Virus record (IMG/VR): IMGVR_UViG_3300027754_005987
Span: 45,205 to 109,204 of that record
Strand: one strand, 5' to 3'
Origin: a virus
Length of the DNA stretch: 64,000 bases
Shown: piece after piece, positions 1-8,581 of the stretch
How positions within the stretch are numbered: position 1 is the first letter of the stretch
Layout: the number at the start of each line of letters is the position of its first letter
Program-made: the position numbers and the translations under genes
Notes under the pieces: model-generated
Database searches by the model: none
The model's input: only the letters and a program-made list of their open reading frames with translations
What the model was told of the DNA's origin: nothing

Positions 1-1344
1 GATAATCTTTTAAACGAAAACGCATTTGCTGGTGGGTTTGCTAATCACCCAAAAAGTGGTGGTTTCACAGGTGAAGGTAATCTAGAAGGTAATACTCCAT
101 TATTTGAAGCTGAAGAAGAAAACAATCCATGGGCTATTTGTACTTCAAGTGTTGGTCGTGAAGACAAGGATAAATACGAAGCTTGTGTTATGTCTGTTAA
201 AAAAGAAAAAGGTATTGAAGAATCTATGACTGAAAATGAATACTGCGGTATGAATGAAGCAGTTGAATTATCTGAAGCAGAAAAAGCTATTCAAGAAATG
301 ATGACTAGAATGGAAGATGATGATGATTATATATACGGTAAAACTGATGATGTATATAATTATGATAGCGAAAAAGACCCATTTGAGGATTATGATGATG
401 ATGAAATTGATTCGTTAGTTGGTATTAACAAAGAAAAAAACATTGATGAAGCATTTAAAACACAAGATGAATTAAACCAATTTGCTGGTCATGACGATTA
501 TCAGTGGTACATCGTTAACCCGAAAGGAGAAATAGTTGGTGGTAATGAATATTTACGTGACGCATTTGATAGTTTTGTTGAGTATTCTACTCAAGGTGAA
601 GAGGCAAACTATTTATATGTTAATGATAGTGAAAATGAAGATGCAGAAAGTCTTCACGATATGGCTGATAACTTTTTATCAAGTTATGGTTATGGTGAAC
701 CTGGAGATGATTTGGATGATTATGACCAAGGTGAATTAGATGAATTTGTTAGTTATTTTTCAACTAAAATACCATTTGCCAGATTTGATTATGGTGAAGG
801 TGAAGAATTGGGTGACCAATTCATTAATGGTTTTAGAATTGTTAAGAAAGATGATGGCATGTATGAATCTAAAAAAGAAAAATTATCTGATAAAGAAATA
901 GCTGCTAAAGAAAAGCCATATAATAAAATAACTCAAGCTGATATATTAAATTTAAAAGGTGTTAATTTGGATGAAATGATGGCTAGAATGGAAGGTGAAG
1001 AAGAGCCTGCTAAGGCCAAAGATATGACAGACGAAGAGCGAAAGAAAAAAGATGACGACTATTACCGTTCCACCGGGCATGCAACTGGCGACTGGGGCCC
1101 TCCCGGAGATAGAGATTATGGCATGGTGAAGGTTGATAATGATGATGATGATGAAGAAGAAGAAGAAGAAGAAGAAAAGCCAACGCTAGGACACAAAATA
1201 AAGAGCTTTTTAGGATTCAAGAAATCAAAAATCAACAAAGAAGATAAAGCTTTGAGTGCTATTGAAGAAAGCATTGAAAGATTAGACGCTTTACTAGAAG
1301 GTGAATTAAAAAAAAAAGCACAAACGTTAACAAAAAAGAAGTAA
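1..1344 (+). CDS. Acidic low-complexity phage protein, 5' end outside window
   Basis: The reading frame is open from base 1, so the gene begins upstream of the window; the ATG at 190 is internal (it follows NPWAICTSSVGR and YEACV in the same frame). The visible 447 residues are strongly acidic, with Asp/Glu runs near residues 108-113 and 380-392, and end in a basic Lys-rich tail. The NPWAIC...VGR...Y..CV motif near residue 40 is one I recall from phage structural proteins, but I cannot name the family. It stops 18 bases before the next gene, and a run of ten A at 1308-1317 would carry a -1 shifted ribosome into that gene. A core or head-associated role is only an inference from composition and from the nearby terminase. 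Confidence 0.75.
   Translation, partial: DNLLNENAFAGGFANHPKSGGFTGEGNLEGNTPLFEAEEENNPWAICTSSVGREDKDKYEACVMSVKKEKGIEESMTENEYCGMNEAVELSEAEKAIQEMMTRMEDDDDYIYGKTDDVYNYDSEKDPFEDYDDDEIDSLVGINKEKNIDEAFKTQDELNQFAGHDDYQWYIVNPKGEIVGGNEYLRDAFDSFVEYSTQGEEANYLYVNDSENEDAESLHDMADNFLSSYGYGEPGDDLDDYDQGELDEFVSYFSTKIPFARFDYGEGEELGDQFINGFRIVKKDDGMYESKKEKLSDKEIAAKEKPYNKITQADILNLKGVNLDEMMARMEGEEEPAKAKDMTDEERKKKDDDYYRSTGHATGDWGPPGDRDYGMVKVDNDDDDEEEEEEEEKPTLGHKIKSFLGFKKSKINKEDKALSAIEESIERLDALLEGELKKKAQTLTKKK
1308..1317 (+). other. A10 run, possible -1 frameshift site
   Basis: Ten consecutive A lie 27 bases before the stop of the upstream frame, which reads TTA AAA AAA AAA GCA here. A -1 slip enters the frame of the downstream gene, which is open from base 1305 and lacks an ATG at its front. 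A AAA AAA is a known slippery heptamer. An alternative is a real or assembly-derived one-base indel in a homopolymer. Confidence 0.45.
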
Positions 1345-1361
1345 ATGAAGTAAAATATAAG

Positions 1362-3035
1362 TTGAAGCTAGCTGCTGCACAACCTGCGGCAGCTCCAGCT
1401 CCAGCTGAACCAGCTGAACCAATGGCTGATGACGAGTTAGATTTTGGTGGTGAAATGGAAACATCATCTGATGAAAAACCAGCAAGCGATAAACCGTTTG
1501 ATGATACACCATTTAATGCTGGTGTAGAAGCCGATGAAGATACAGACCCAAAAAAATTCATCGAACAACTAACTGGAAAGTTAGGACAATCCCTAAGAAA
1601 ATATACAGAAGAACAAGGACAACCAGATTTCGAATTAGAAAAATTCGCAATTAATTCTTTAATATCAGCAACTCATACATCTGAAATGGATGCGGAAGAT
1701 AGAAAAGATATAATAAAAAAAGTTAATACAGCTGGAAGTAAAAATGATAGCGATAAAGAAGATACTACAAATGATAGTAACCCTGATGATGGTGCTGATA
1801 ACAATAGTGCTGATGAGTTTGGTGGTGACATGGGTGGTGATAACTCTGCTGGTGAAGAAGATTTGGAAGAAACAGTATTTGAAAATTACTTCTTAGATAA
1901 GCCTAAGAAAAACAATATGTTTCAAGAAGGTTCTAATGATATTTTAGACGAAGAAGGTTTGTGGGATAATATTCGTAAAAAAAGAGCTAGAGGTGAAGCG
2001 CCAGCAAAACCAGGTGATGAAGATTATCCAGATAAAAAACAATGGAATCGTCTAACTAAAGAAGCAGATGGAGAATCAAACAATTATATGTTCTGGCAAA
2101 ATCTTAAAGGAATTTATGATGATGCAACTGAAATCTTGGGTATGAACCAACAAGAGGTTGATGCATTGATTGCTGATGGTCATCAATGGGCTTTAGAACA
2201 CGTTATCACATCAAAAGATGATGTCGAAGAAGTTTATCATTTTGTTGAAGCTACTATCGAAGGTGCTGAAATGAATGAAGGTGAGCACGAATCAAACAAT
2301 TATATGTTTTGGTCAAGTTTAAAAACCATTCAACACGCATCTAAAGAATTATTAGAAATGGATTATGATAGTGTTGATGCTTTATTAAGTGATGGTCATG
2401 GATGGGCTTTAGACCATATAGCAACAGCTGCTGATGATATGGAAGAAGTATATCACTTCTTAGCAAATACATTAGACGCTTATGATGGTGATACTGAAGG
2501 TGGTTATGAAGATGAACATGGTTCAGTTGAAAATGTTGGTTTAAATGAAGCTGAATACCATGGTAAAAAAGTTAAATTAGGAAAACCAACAAAAGGTGAT
2601 GTTAAAAAATTCAAAGTTTACGTTAAAAATAAAAAAGGTAAAGTTGTAAAAGTTAATTTTGGCGACCCTAATATGGAAATAAAAAGGGATAATCCAAAAA
2701 GAAGAAAATCATTTAGAGCTAGACATAAATGTGCACAGGCTAAAGATAGAACAACGCCTAAATATTGGTCTTGTAAAATGTGGTCAACAAAACCAGTTTC
2801 TAAAATTGTTGGTGAAAATTTGGATGAGATTGAAAAAACTAGTATATTTGATAAAAATTATTTGAAGTATAAACTTCAAGAAACATTTAATCAAGAAGAT
2901 ATTATGGATAAACCAATGATTCAACCAGAAGTAAAACCAGCACCAGACAAAGTGCAACCTATTGCGCCAAGTAGAAAAAATAAACCATTTTTACCTACAC
3001 CTAGTGTTAAACCAGACCCAAAAGCTAGTAAATAA
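1362..3035 (+). CDS. Acidic phage protein with tandem repeat and basic FRARH/YWSC motif
   Basis: A 557-residue frame whose only near start is the TTG at 1362; the frame stays open back to 1305, so it may be the 3' half of the preceding gene after a frameshift. The N-terminal 180 residues are Ala/Pro- and Asp-rich. Residues about 238-300 and 310-372 are two diverged copies of one helical unit (each starts ESNNYMFW and contains DGH.WALDH/EHV and EEVYHF). A basic stretch near residues 430-470 holds FGDPNMEIKRDNP, KSFRARHKC and YWSCKMW, a Cys-containing motif I recall from other phage proteins. The tail is Pro/Lys-rich. The stop overlaps the next ATG (TAATG), so translation is probably coupled. 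Function unknown. Confidence 0.7.
   Translation: MKLAAAQPAAAPAPAEPAEPMADDELDFGGEMETSSDEKPASDKPFDDTPFNAGVEADEDTDPKKFIEQLTGKLGQSLRKYTEEQGQPDFELEKFAINSLISATHTSEMDAEDRKDIIKKVNTAGSKNDSDKEDTTNDSNPDDGADNNSADEFGGDMGGDNSAGEEDLEETVFENYFLDKPKKNNMFQEGSNDILDEEGLWDNIRKKRARGEAPAKPGDEDYPDKKQWNRLTKEADGESNNYMFWQNLKGIYDDATEILGMNQQEVDALIADGHQWALEHVITSKDDVEEVYHFVEATIEGAEMNEGEHESNNYMFWSSLKTIQHASKELLEMDYDSVDALLSDGHGWALDHIATAADDMEEVYHFLANTLDAYDGDTEGGYEDEHGSVENVGLNEAEYHGKKVKLGKPTKGDVKKFKVYVKNKKGKVVKVNFGDPNMEIKRDNPKRRKSFRARHKCAQAKDRTTPKYWSCKMWSTKPVSKIVGENLDEIEKTSIFDKNYLKYKLQETFNQEDIMDKPMIQPEVKPAPDKVQPIAPSRKNKPFLPTPSVKPDPKASK
2073..2478 (+). repeat. Tandem coding repeat of about 72 codons
   Basis: Two adjacent copies start with GAATCAAACAATTATATG at 2073 and at 2289. 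They encode units of about 63 residues that agree at most hydrophobic positions and differ elsewhere. This is an old internal duplication within the protein, not a DNA-level recent repeat. Confidence 0.7.
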
Positions 3036-3445
3036 TGAAAGACCTTTTTTTAATATATGTTAATATGGTTGGTAAAGATTACAAAGGTAATCTTATATAT
3101 GAATTTATATTTTCAGACACAACCAAAAATATAGATGGTAATGAGTGGGATACATTCCCTGCTTCTGGGAGACCAGAAGCTCCTCATGACCATTTTATTA
3201 AAAAGGTTGGTAGATTAGAATCTGAACTTAATTTGGATGTTGTTCAAAATAGCGATACATTTGCTGTTTGGGATGCTGTTGATGGGGTTATAGCTTTAGC
3301 ATGGGAAAATATAAATGCTTATGATTCTTATCCAGAAAAAAGACTTTGTTTTAAATTTGGTGAACCAATAAAAGAAGTTGAAGCCAAATTATATGAGAAT
3401 GACATAATATTGAATTACAATACGAAACAAAATGAAAAAATCTAA
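3035..3445 (+). CDS. Hypothetical phage protein
   Basis: 136 residues, not recognised. The sequence alternates beta-like and polar segments and has conserved-looking aromatic positions (NEWDTFPASGR near residue 36, FAVWDAVDGVIALAWEN near 83). No signal peptide or membrane segment is seen. The ATG overlaps the stop of the upstream gene by one base and the 3' end overlaps the next gene by 14 bases, so it is in a tightly coupled operon with the genes before the terminase. Role unknown. Confidence 0.65.
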   Translation: MKDLFLIYVNMVGKDYKGNLIYEFIFSDTTKNIDGNEWDTFPASGRPEAPHDHFIKKVGRLESELNLDVVQNSDTFAVWDAVDGVIALAWENINAYDSYPEKRLCFKFGEPIKEVEAKLYENDIILNYNTKQNEKI

Positions 3446-4469
3446 TATAAACGAAGAAGATAAATCAAAATTTAGAATACATGTTGATGCTAAAACATTA
3501 AAAAACCCAACAATGACTAAAAAAATGGCTGATATTCAGAATGCAAATCCATATATTGAATTTGATATGGAGCCAACTAAAGATGGTAATATACCAACAA
3601 TGGAAGATTTGGCCGAAGATAATTCAGTTTTAGAACCAGAAGCACTTATAACGCCTCAAGATAAAACCACAATAAAATATCTTTCTAATGTAAAAGATAG
3701 TAAAACTGGTGAGATTTCACAACCATTTACTATTGGTGCTCAAAAATACCAAATGGTTAGAGGAACATGTGATAATCAAATTGTTATGGCTGTTTTTGCA
3801 CATGATGAAACTGATGAACTTGGTGAAAACATTATATATTCAATTGATGAATTTGAAAAAAATATTGCATTGCCAATGCTAGAAACTATGGGGTTAAGAG
3901 GTCAAGATATTGGTATGGTTGGAGATGAGCCAATGACAGACGTTAAGGATGACACGTACGAAGGTTATAAGCACTATCTAGTGAACAAAGAAACAAATGA
4001 AGTACGTAAGTTTAAAACAATAGAAGAAATGCTTTCTAGTGATAAATTAGACACTGAAGAATATATGGGTGTTGGTAAGTTTAAAAAACACATGAATGAA
4101 AAGTTATTTGGTTCTAAAAAAAGAAATATTGAACCATTAAACGAAGTTACACCTACTGGTGAAGAGAGCGATGAAGAAATGAACATCAAAGCTAAAAAAT
4201 TAATGGATATGATTGGTAAAAGAATACCAACTAACATAATAAAAACAATAACAACACCAGTAGCACAAAGAGAAGTAATTGCAGCATTTGCTGAACTTAT
4301 TGGTGTTCCTAGAAATGGTTTAAATAAATTAATTATGGGGTTAAAAGTTTTGGCAAAACAAGAAACAACTCCAGTAGCTGAATCTAAGGTAATGACCAAG
4401 AATGAATTAATGGAAAGTCTTAAAAAACATAAAATCATTAAAACAATCAAAATAAAAGATATTAAATAA
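3432..4469 (+). CDS. Hypothetical phage protein
   Basis: 345 residues with no motif I can name. The middle part (residues about 80-190) looks like an alpha/beta domain; the C-terminal 120 residues are Lys-rich and helical (ending KKHKIIKTIKIKDIK). It overlaps the preceding gene by 14 bases, and its stop overlaps the next ATG (TAATG). A long antisense frame at 3974-4450 is a codon shadow. Position between acidic head-region proteins and the terminase suggests a virion or assembly role, but this is inference only. Confidence 0.65.
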   Translation: MKKSNINEEDKSKFRIHVDAKTLKNPTMTKKMADIQNANPYIEFDMEPTKDGNIPTMEDLAEDNSVLEPEALITPQDKTTIKYLSNVKDSKTGEISQPFTIGAQKYQMVRGTCDNQIVMAVFAHDETDELGENIIYSIDEFEKNIALPMLETMGLRGQDIGMVGDEPMTDVKDDTYEGYKHYLVNKETNEVRKFKTIEEMLSSDKLDTEEYMGVGKFKKHMNEKLFGSKKRNIEPLNEVTPTGEESDEEMNIKAKKLMDMIGKRIPTNIIKTITTPVAQREVIAAFAELIGVPRNGLNKLIMGLKVLAKQETTPVAESKVMTKNELMESLKKHKIIKTIKIKDIK

Positions 4470-5740
4470 TGAAAGACTATAAAAAAATAGCTGAAGAAGC
4501 ATTAAAAAAATCTAAAGAAGGTAAAACAATAAAACGTTTAGTTGAAAGTGTTGTTTACCCAGATGGTTTAACTGAAAGAATGAATTCTAAACTAGAAGAA
4601 GATTTAGTTAAACAAAATACGTCTTTAGGTAAGCATCCAATATTTCCAGAAGGTGATGAGTCATCTTTTGAACAAAAAATAATGGGTGAAAGATTTAGCG
4701 AAGTTGCTAAACGTTATAAAAGAGCTTATGATGTTGATTTAATTGATAATTCTGAAGTTATGATGGGTATGTTACCATTACTTTCAGAAACGATGAAGTT
4801 AGAGTCTAATAAGAAAAAAGAATTGGAGAAATTAGCTATTGAAATGATTCGAGAAGAATATGATATGGGTGAAGATGTTGTTGAAATACATGCTGAATTA
4901 ACATCTAACATCAATATGGTTGGAACTAAAAAGAATCCAACGCCAGTTCCAGTTGTTATGGAATTCAAAAATCATGATGAAATGGTTAATGCTAATGAAG
5001 AAGTATACAAACGTAGATTCTTAAATGCAATGATGCAAGGTGCCGCTAAAAAATGCAATCACATGTTTCATATGGTTGATGATGAATTAACTGACATTGA
5101 CCCTCGTTTATCTAGTAGATATGCTAAGTTGATGGCATCTGCTGATTACATGTATTATATAATACCTGAAATGGAAGATGGTGTTACTGGTGGAATTGTT
5201 AGAGTAGAGTTTCCTACTAAAGATAACCCTAAAGCAATAATATATGTTCAAGCAATGGTTTTTCCAGTTCTTATTCATGAATTGGTTAAAGGAGTTATGG
5301 AATTATTATCAGCACATGGTTTACCTAAAAATAAAAAAATAGGTAATTTTGTAATTGATAAAGCAGATTATTTGGCTGCTGAACCATGGGACATGAGAAT
5401 TGGGCCTGCTTTATGGAGTAAATTCACAGATGCAATAGAACCAGATGATTTCAAATTAAAACACCACGTATATTCTGAACTAGCGGCTTTACCAGTTAGA
5501 GAATTTAATATTAAGATGAGAGAGATTATGGGTGGGACAAAAGAAGGTAAAAATATAGTTAAAAATATATTAGATGAAGTTAAAATAGGTTTAAAGGAAG
5601 AAGAGTTTAACGAATCAATTAATGAGTACAATGATATACCTGATGATGATGGTTTTAAGTTTGATGAACTTATGAATGGTGATGATTCTGGTAAAAATTT
5701 GGATGATGAAGACGGATGGGATATTGAAGATTTGTTTTAA
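4469..5740 (+). CDS. Hypothetical protein with capsid-targeting-like N-terminus
   Basis: 423 residues of unknown fold. The N-terminus MKDYKKIAEEALKK closely resembles the T4 internal-protein capsid-targeting signal (MKTYQEFIAE in IPI-IPIII, from memory), including the [IL]xE processing site IAE. The middle contains a mixed alpha/beta domain (residues about 215-340); the last 40 residues are very acidic (DDDGFKFDELMNGDD, DDEDGWDIEDLF). It is the last gene before a hairpin terminator. A packaged internal or core protein is a reasonable guess. The HELVKG stretch is not a zinc-protease motif because the second His is missing. Confidence 0.65.
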   Translation: MKDYKKIAEEALKKSKEGKTIKRLVESVVYPDGLTERMNSKLEEDLVKQNTSLGKHPIFPEGDESSFEQKIMGERFSEVAKRYKRAYDVDLIDNSEVMMGMLPLLSETMKLESNKKKELEKLAIEMIREEYDMGEDVVEIHAELTSNINMVGTKKNPTPVPVVMEFKNHDEMVNANEEVYKRRFLNAMMQGAAKKCNHMFHMVDDELTDIDPRLSSRYAKLMASADYMYYIIPEMEDGVTGGIVRVEFPTKDNPKAIIYVQAMVFPVLIHELVKGVMELLSAHGLPKNKKIGNFVIDKADYLAAEPWDMRIGPALWSKFTDAIEPDDFKLKHHVYSELAALPVREFNIKMREIMGGTKEGKNIVKNILDEVKIGLKEEEFNESINEYNDIPDDDGFKFDELMNGDDSGKNLDDEDGWDIEDLF

Positions 5741-5764
5741 AGACACACATAACATAATAGATTT

Positions 5765-5784
5765 AAGGACCCTTTTGGGTCCTT
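5765..5784 (+). terminator. Hairpin terminator
   Basis: Perfect 8-bp stem AAGGACCC / GGGTCCTT with a TTTT loop, 24 bases after the stop at 5740 and followed by TTGTCATTT. It closes the upstream operon before the terminase gene. Confidence 0.75.
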
Positions 5785-5820
5785 TGTCATTTATAATAAA
5801 CGTTTTCTATGTTTCTAGTA

Positions 5821-5828
5821 TATTTATA
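5821..5828 (+). promoter_or_regulatory. Putative late promoter box TATTTATA
   Basis: TATTTATA begins 21 bases before the terminase ATG and follows a terminator, so a new transcript must start here. The same box at similar distance precedes other virion-side units on both strands (10651, 12616, 52367, and minus-strand 28837 and 52343). Confidence 0.55.
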
Positions 5829-5841
5829 GTTAAAAAATAAT

Positions 5842-8289
5842 ATGTTAACAACCAATGAAATATTCAAAGAGTATGCAAAATGTTTAACAAGTCCAGTTTA
5901 TGCAATTGAGGCTTATCTAGAGACATTTGATAAAACTCAAGAAGGGTTTGTTCCATTTAAGCTTTTTCCTAGACAAAAAGAAATTATTTACGCATACGAA
6001 AAACATAGATTTAATTTAATTACTAAACCTAGACAGGCTGGGGTATCAACAACAACAGCTGCATATATGTCAATAAAAGTTGGTTTTGCTGACGAACAAA
6101 ATCCAGAAGCTATTCTAATTATTGCGAATAAGCAAGAGTTAGCTTTTGAGTTTTTGGCTAAGATTAAAGATTTTTTATCACAATTACCTAGATGGGTTTG
6201 GGGTGATGAGTATTATGGTAATAGTAAGAATGAAAGTAAATCTATATTCTTAACAGACTCTAAAAAAGAAATTAAACTACCTAATGGTAGTCGTGTAAAA
6301 GCGGTAGCTACATCTAAAGATGCCTTGCGTGGATTTACCCCAACTTATCTTGTAATGGATGAGGCTGCCTATATTGATAATGGTGATGAAGTATTTGGTG
6401 CGGCCCTTACAGCTTTAGGTTGTTTAACTAAAGACTCATTGATATTAACCGAAAATGGTTTAGTTGAGTTAGATGAATTGGTTACTGAAAAAGATAAATT
6501 AGGGTTTACTGATTTAGAAACACCACATATGGTTTGTAATAAAGACGGTATTTTAACACCAGCAACCCAAACATTTGTAAGTGAGTATGGTGAAACTTTT
6601 AAAATAAAAACAAAATTAGGTATAGAGTTAGAGGGTAGTTGGAAACATCCATTATTAATTAATAGAAATGGTGAAGAAGTTTGGGTACGAATGAATGAAT
6701 TAGCTGTTGGTGATAAACCAATAATTAATTATGGTCAAAATTATTTTGGTGAAAATGATTACGTGATTAATGATAATGATTATATTTATACGTCAAACGA
6801 ATTATTAAAAGCAAAAAAAGAAATTTTAATTGATTATATTGGAAAATTATTTTTTGGTCGTGATTATTTTATTAACACAAATAAGAACACCTTAAGAAGG
6901 GTCCAATCTTTATTATTTAATATGGGTATTATATCAATAATAGATGGGGATATGTTAGTTAAAATAACCTTTACTCACGATTTTAATAATATAATTATTG
7001 ATGAGATAATTGAAATAACTAAGGGGGAAGATTATACGTATGATTTACACGTACCAGAAACTAATTCATTCATATCAAATGGTATAGTTAGCCATAATAC
7101 TGGGGGTAAAGCTACGCTAATATCAACTCCAAGGGGTATGGATGCGTTATATTACAAAACTTACGACCAAGCAAAGAGCAAAAAAAATAACTTCAATATC
7201 ATTGAAATGAAATGGTATGAGGATTTGCGTTATAATAAAGGCCTTAAATGGCTTAAAGGTGACCAAGTTTTTGAAGAATACGAATTTACCTTTGATTCAT
7301 ATAATAAAATGATTGATGATGGATGGAAACCAACATCATTTTGGTATGAGGAAATGTGTAGAGGTATGAACAATGATGCTAAAATGATAGCACAAGAGTT
7401 AGACGTTTCATTCATAGGTTCTGGTGGTAACGTTATTAGTGAAGAATATATTGATAATCAAAATAAGTTTAATGTAAAAGACCCAATAATGATGTTAGGG
7501 TCAGAACAAGAAACATGGATATGGGAAGAACCAAAAGAAGGTCATCAATACATACTCGGATGCGATGTATCTAGGGGTGATGGTGAGGATGCTTCTACTA
7601 TTGTTATTTTAGATTTCACTACTATGGAACAAGTTTTGGAATATCAAGGTAAAATACAACCAGATTTACTTGCGCAATTAGTTGAACAATATGGTGAAAT
7701 GTATAAAGCATATGCAGTAGTCGATATTACTGGTGGTATGGGTGTTTCTACAGTATTAAAACTACTTGAATTTGATTATAAGCGATTGCATTATGATTCT
7801 TTAGGTGGTAAAGTATTATCAACTAGACAAAGAGAAATGGTTTCTTATGGCAAAGGAGATAAAATACCTGGTTTTCAAGCAACAAATGTTCGTTTACCAA
7901 TGATTTCAAATTTGGAATATAGTATTAGAACAGATACTGTTAAAATACGTTCCAGACGACTTACATCGGAATTAAAGACATTTATATATAAAAATGGAAG
8001 ACCAGACCACATGGATGGTTATCATGACGATTTAATTATGTCTTTGGCAATGTGTTTATGGGTTTTGGAACATTCTTTTAAAAACCTAGAAAAGTTAGAA
8101 AAACAAACAAAAGCAATATTAAATAGCTGGGCTGTTGGTTCTAGTAATAGACCAACTATCACAACTACAGATAGCAACACAAAAAAAACAATAACAACGG
8201 TAAACCAAAAACACCCTGCATATAAAAATGTTCAAGACCCTACTGGTCAGTATGCGTGGTTATTTAGTGGTCAAAATAAAATGAAATAA
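5842..8289 (+). CDS. terL: Terminase large subunit (gp17-like) with intein
   Basis: DNA-packaging motor: ATPase plus headful nuclease that docks on the portal. The 815-residue precursor has a Walker A-type loop KPRQAGVST at residues 62-70, Walker B LVMDEAAY with D173/E174, and the coupling motif ISTPRG after the intein. The RNase H-like nuclease shows its acidic residues in GCDVSRGDG (D575), VVDITGG (D628) and YHDDLIM (D729/D730). Residues 194-419 are an intein inserted between TALG and TGGKATL; splicing would leave 589 residues, close to the usual gp17 size. The start follows an A-rich leader behind a TATTTATA box. A small unknown gene and then the portal follow, as in T4-like head modules, but no tail sheath or tube genes lie between them. 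Confidence 0.95.
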   Translation: MLTTNEIFKEYAKCLTSPVYAIEAYLETFDKTQEGFVPFKLFPRQKEIIYAYEKHRFNLITKPRQAGVSTTTAAYMSIKVGFADEQNPEAILIIANKQELAFEFLAKIKDFLSQLPRWVWGDEYYGNSKNESKSIFLTDSKKEIKLPNGSRVKAVATSKDALRGFTPTYLVMDEAAYIDNGDEVFGAALTALGCLTKDSLILTENGLVELDELVTEKDKLGFTDLETPHMVCNKDGILTPATQTFVSEYGETFKIKTKLGIELEGSWKHPLLINRNGEEVWVRMNELAVGDKPIINYGQNYFGENDYVINDNDYIYTSNELLKAKKEILIDYIGKLFFGRDYFINTNKNTLRRVQSLLFNMGIISIIDGDMLVKITFTHDFNNIIIDEIIEITKGEDYTYDLHVPETNSFISNGIVSHNTGGKATLISTPRGMDALYYKTYDQAKSKKNNFNIIEMKWYEDLRYNKGLKWLKGDQVFEEYEFTFDSYNKMIDDGWKPTSFWYEEMCRGMNNDAKMIAQELDVSFIGSGGNVISEEYIDNQNKFNVKDPIMMLGSEQETWIWEEPKEGHQYILGCDVSRGDGEDASTIVILDFTTMEQVLEYQGKIQPDLLAQLVEQYGEMYKAYAVVDITGGMGVSTVLKLLEFDYKRLHYDSLGGKVLSTRQREMVSYGKGDKIPGFQATNVRLPMISNLEYSIRTDTVKIRSRRLTSELKTFIYKNGRPDHMDGYHDDLIMSLAMCLWVLEHSFKNLEKLEKQTKAILNSWAVGSSNRPTITTTDSNTKKTITTVNQKHPAYKNVQDPTGQYAWLFSGQNKMK
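6421..7098 (+). mobile_element. Intein in terminase, endonuclease degenerate
   Basis: 226 residues. Block A is CLTKDSLILTENGLVELDEL with nucleophile Cys1; block B holds WKHP; block F is TYDLHVPETNSFISNG; block G is IVSHN, followed by Thr as the +1 residue. The central part keeps only fragments of a LAGLIDADG endonuclease (a segment ending RRVQSLLFNMGI) and no intact DOD acidic motif, so it should splice but probably no longer homes. Confidence 0.9.
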
Positions 8290-8290
8290 A

Positions 8291-8536
8291 ATGGGAATAA
8301 GTAAAAAAATTTTAATTCAAGCTAAACCTATTAACGATGTTGTATTTTTTTGGTCACCACCAAAAAACAATTTTGGACCAAATAAAAATATAAAAAAATA
8401 TGTAAAACCATATTTTTGTAACGCAACAAAATATTCTCAGGGTCAAGATTGGATAACAACATATGTATATGATAGAGTAATTGTTGATGGTGAGCAACAA
8501 CATTCGGCTTATGTTGAATGCGATTATGTTCAATAA
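8291..8536 (+). CDS. Small hypothetical protein
   Basis: 81 residues, Lys/Tyr/Asn-rich, with no recognised motif and no membrane segment. It starts one base after the terminase stop region (TAA-A-ATG), so it is translated from the terminase message. A new putative promoter for the portal gene follows its stop. Function unknown; a small packaging accessory factor is possible from position only. Confidence 0.6.
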   Translation: MGISKKILIQAKPINDVVFFWSPPKNNFGPNKNIKKYVKPYFCNATKYSQGQDWITTYVYDRVIVDGEQQHSAYVECDYVQ

Positions 8537-8564
8537 CTATTTAATTTCTAAAAAAATAGAACTA

Positions 8565-8572
8565 TATTTAAA
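8565..8572 (+). promoter_or_regulatory. Putative late promoter box, variant TATTTAAA
   Basis: CTATATTTAAATAAAAAATT lies directly before the portal ATG at 8582, the box starting 17 bases upstream. It differs from TATTTATA at one position. Confidence 0.35.
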
Positions 8573-8581
8573 TAAAAAATT

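Noticed and set aside
190-192. ATG at 190 as the start of the first gene
   Set aside because: The frame is open to base 1 and the upstream part encodes a conserved-looking motif, so the gene is truncated by the window edge.
3974-4450. Minus-strand 158-codon frame
   Set aside because: Hydrophobic, Ser/Leu-rich antisense translation of the coupled plus-strand operon; no promoter or partner gene.
5281-5300. HELVKG in the 423-residue protein as a zinc-protease motif
   Set aside because: The HExxH pattern needs a second His, which is Lys here.
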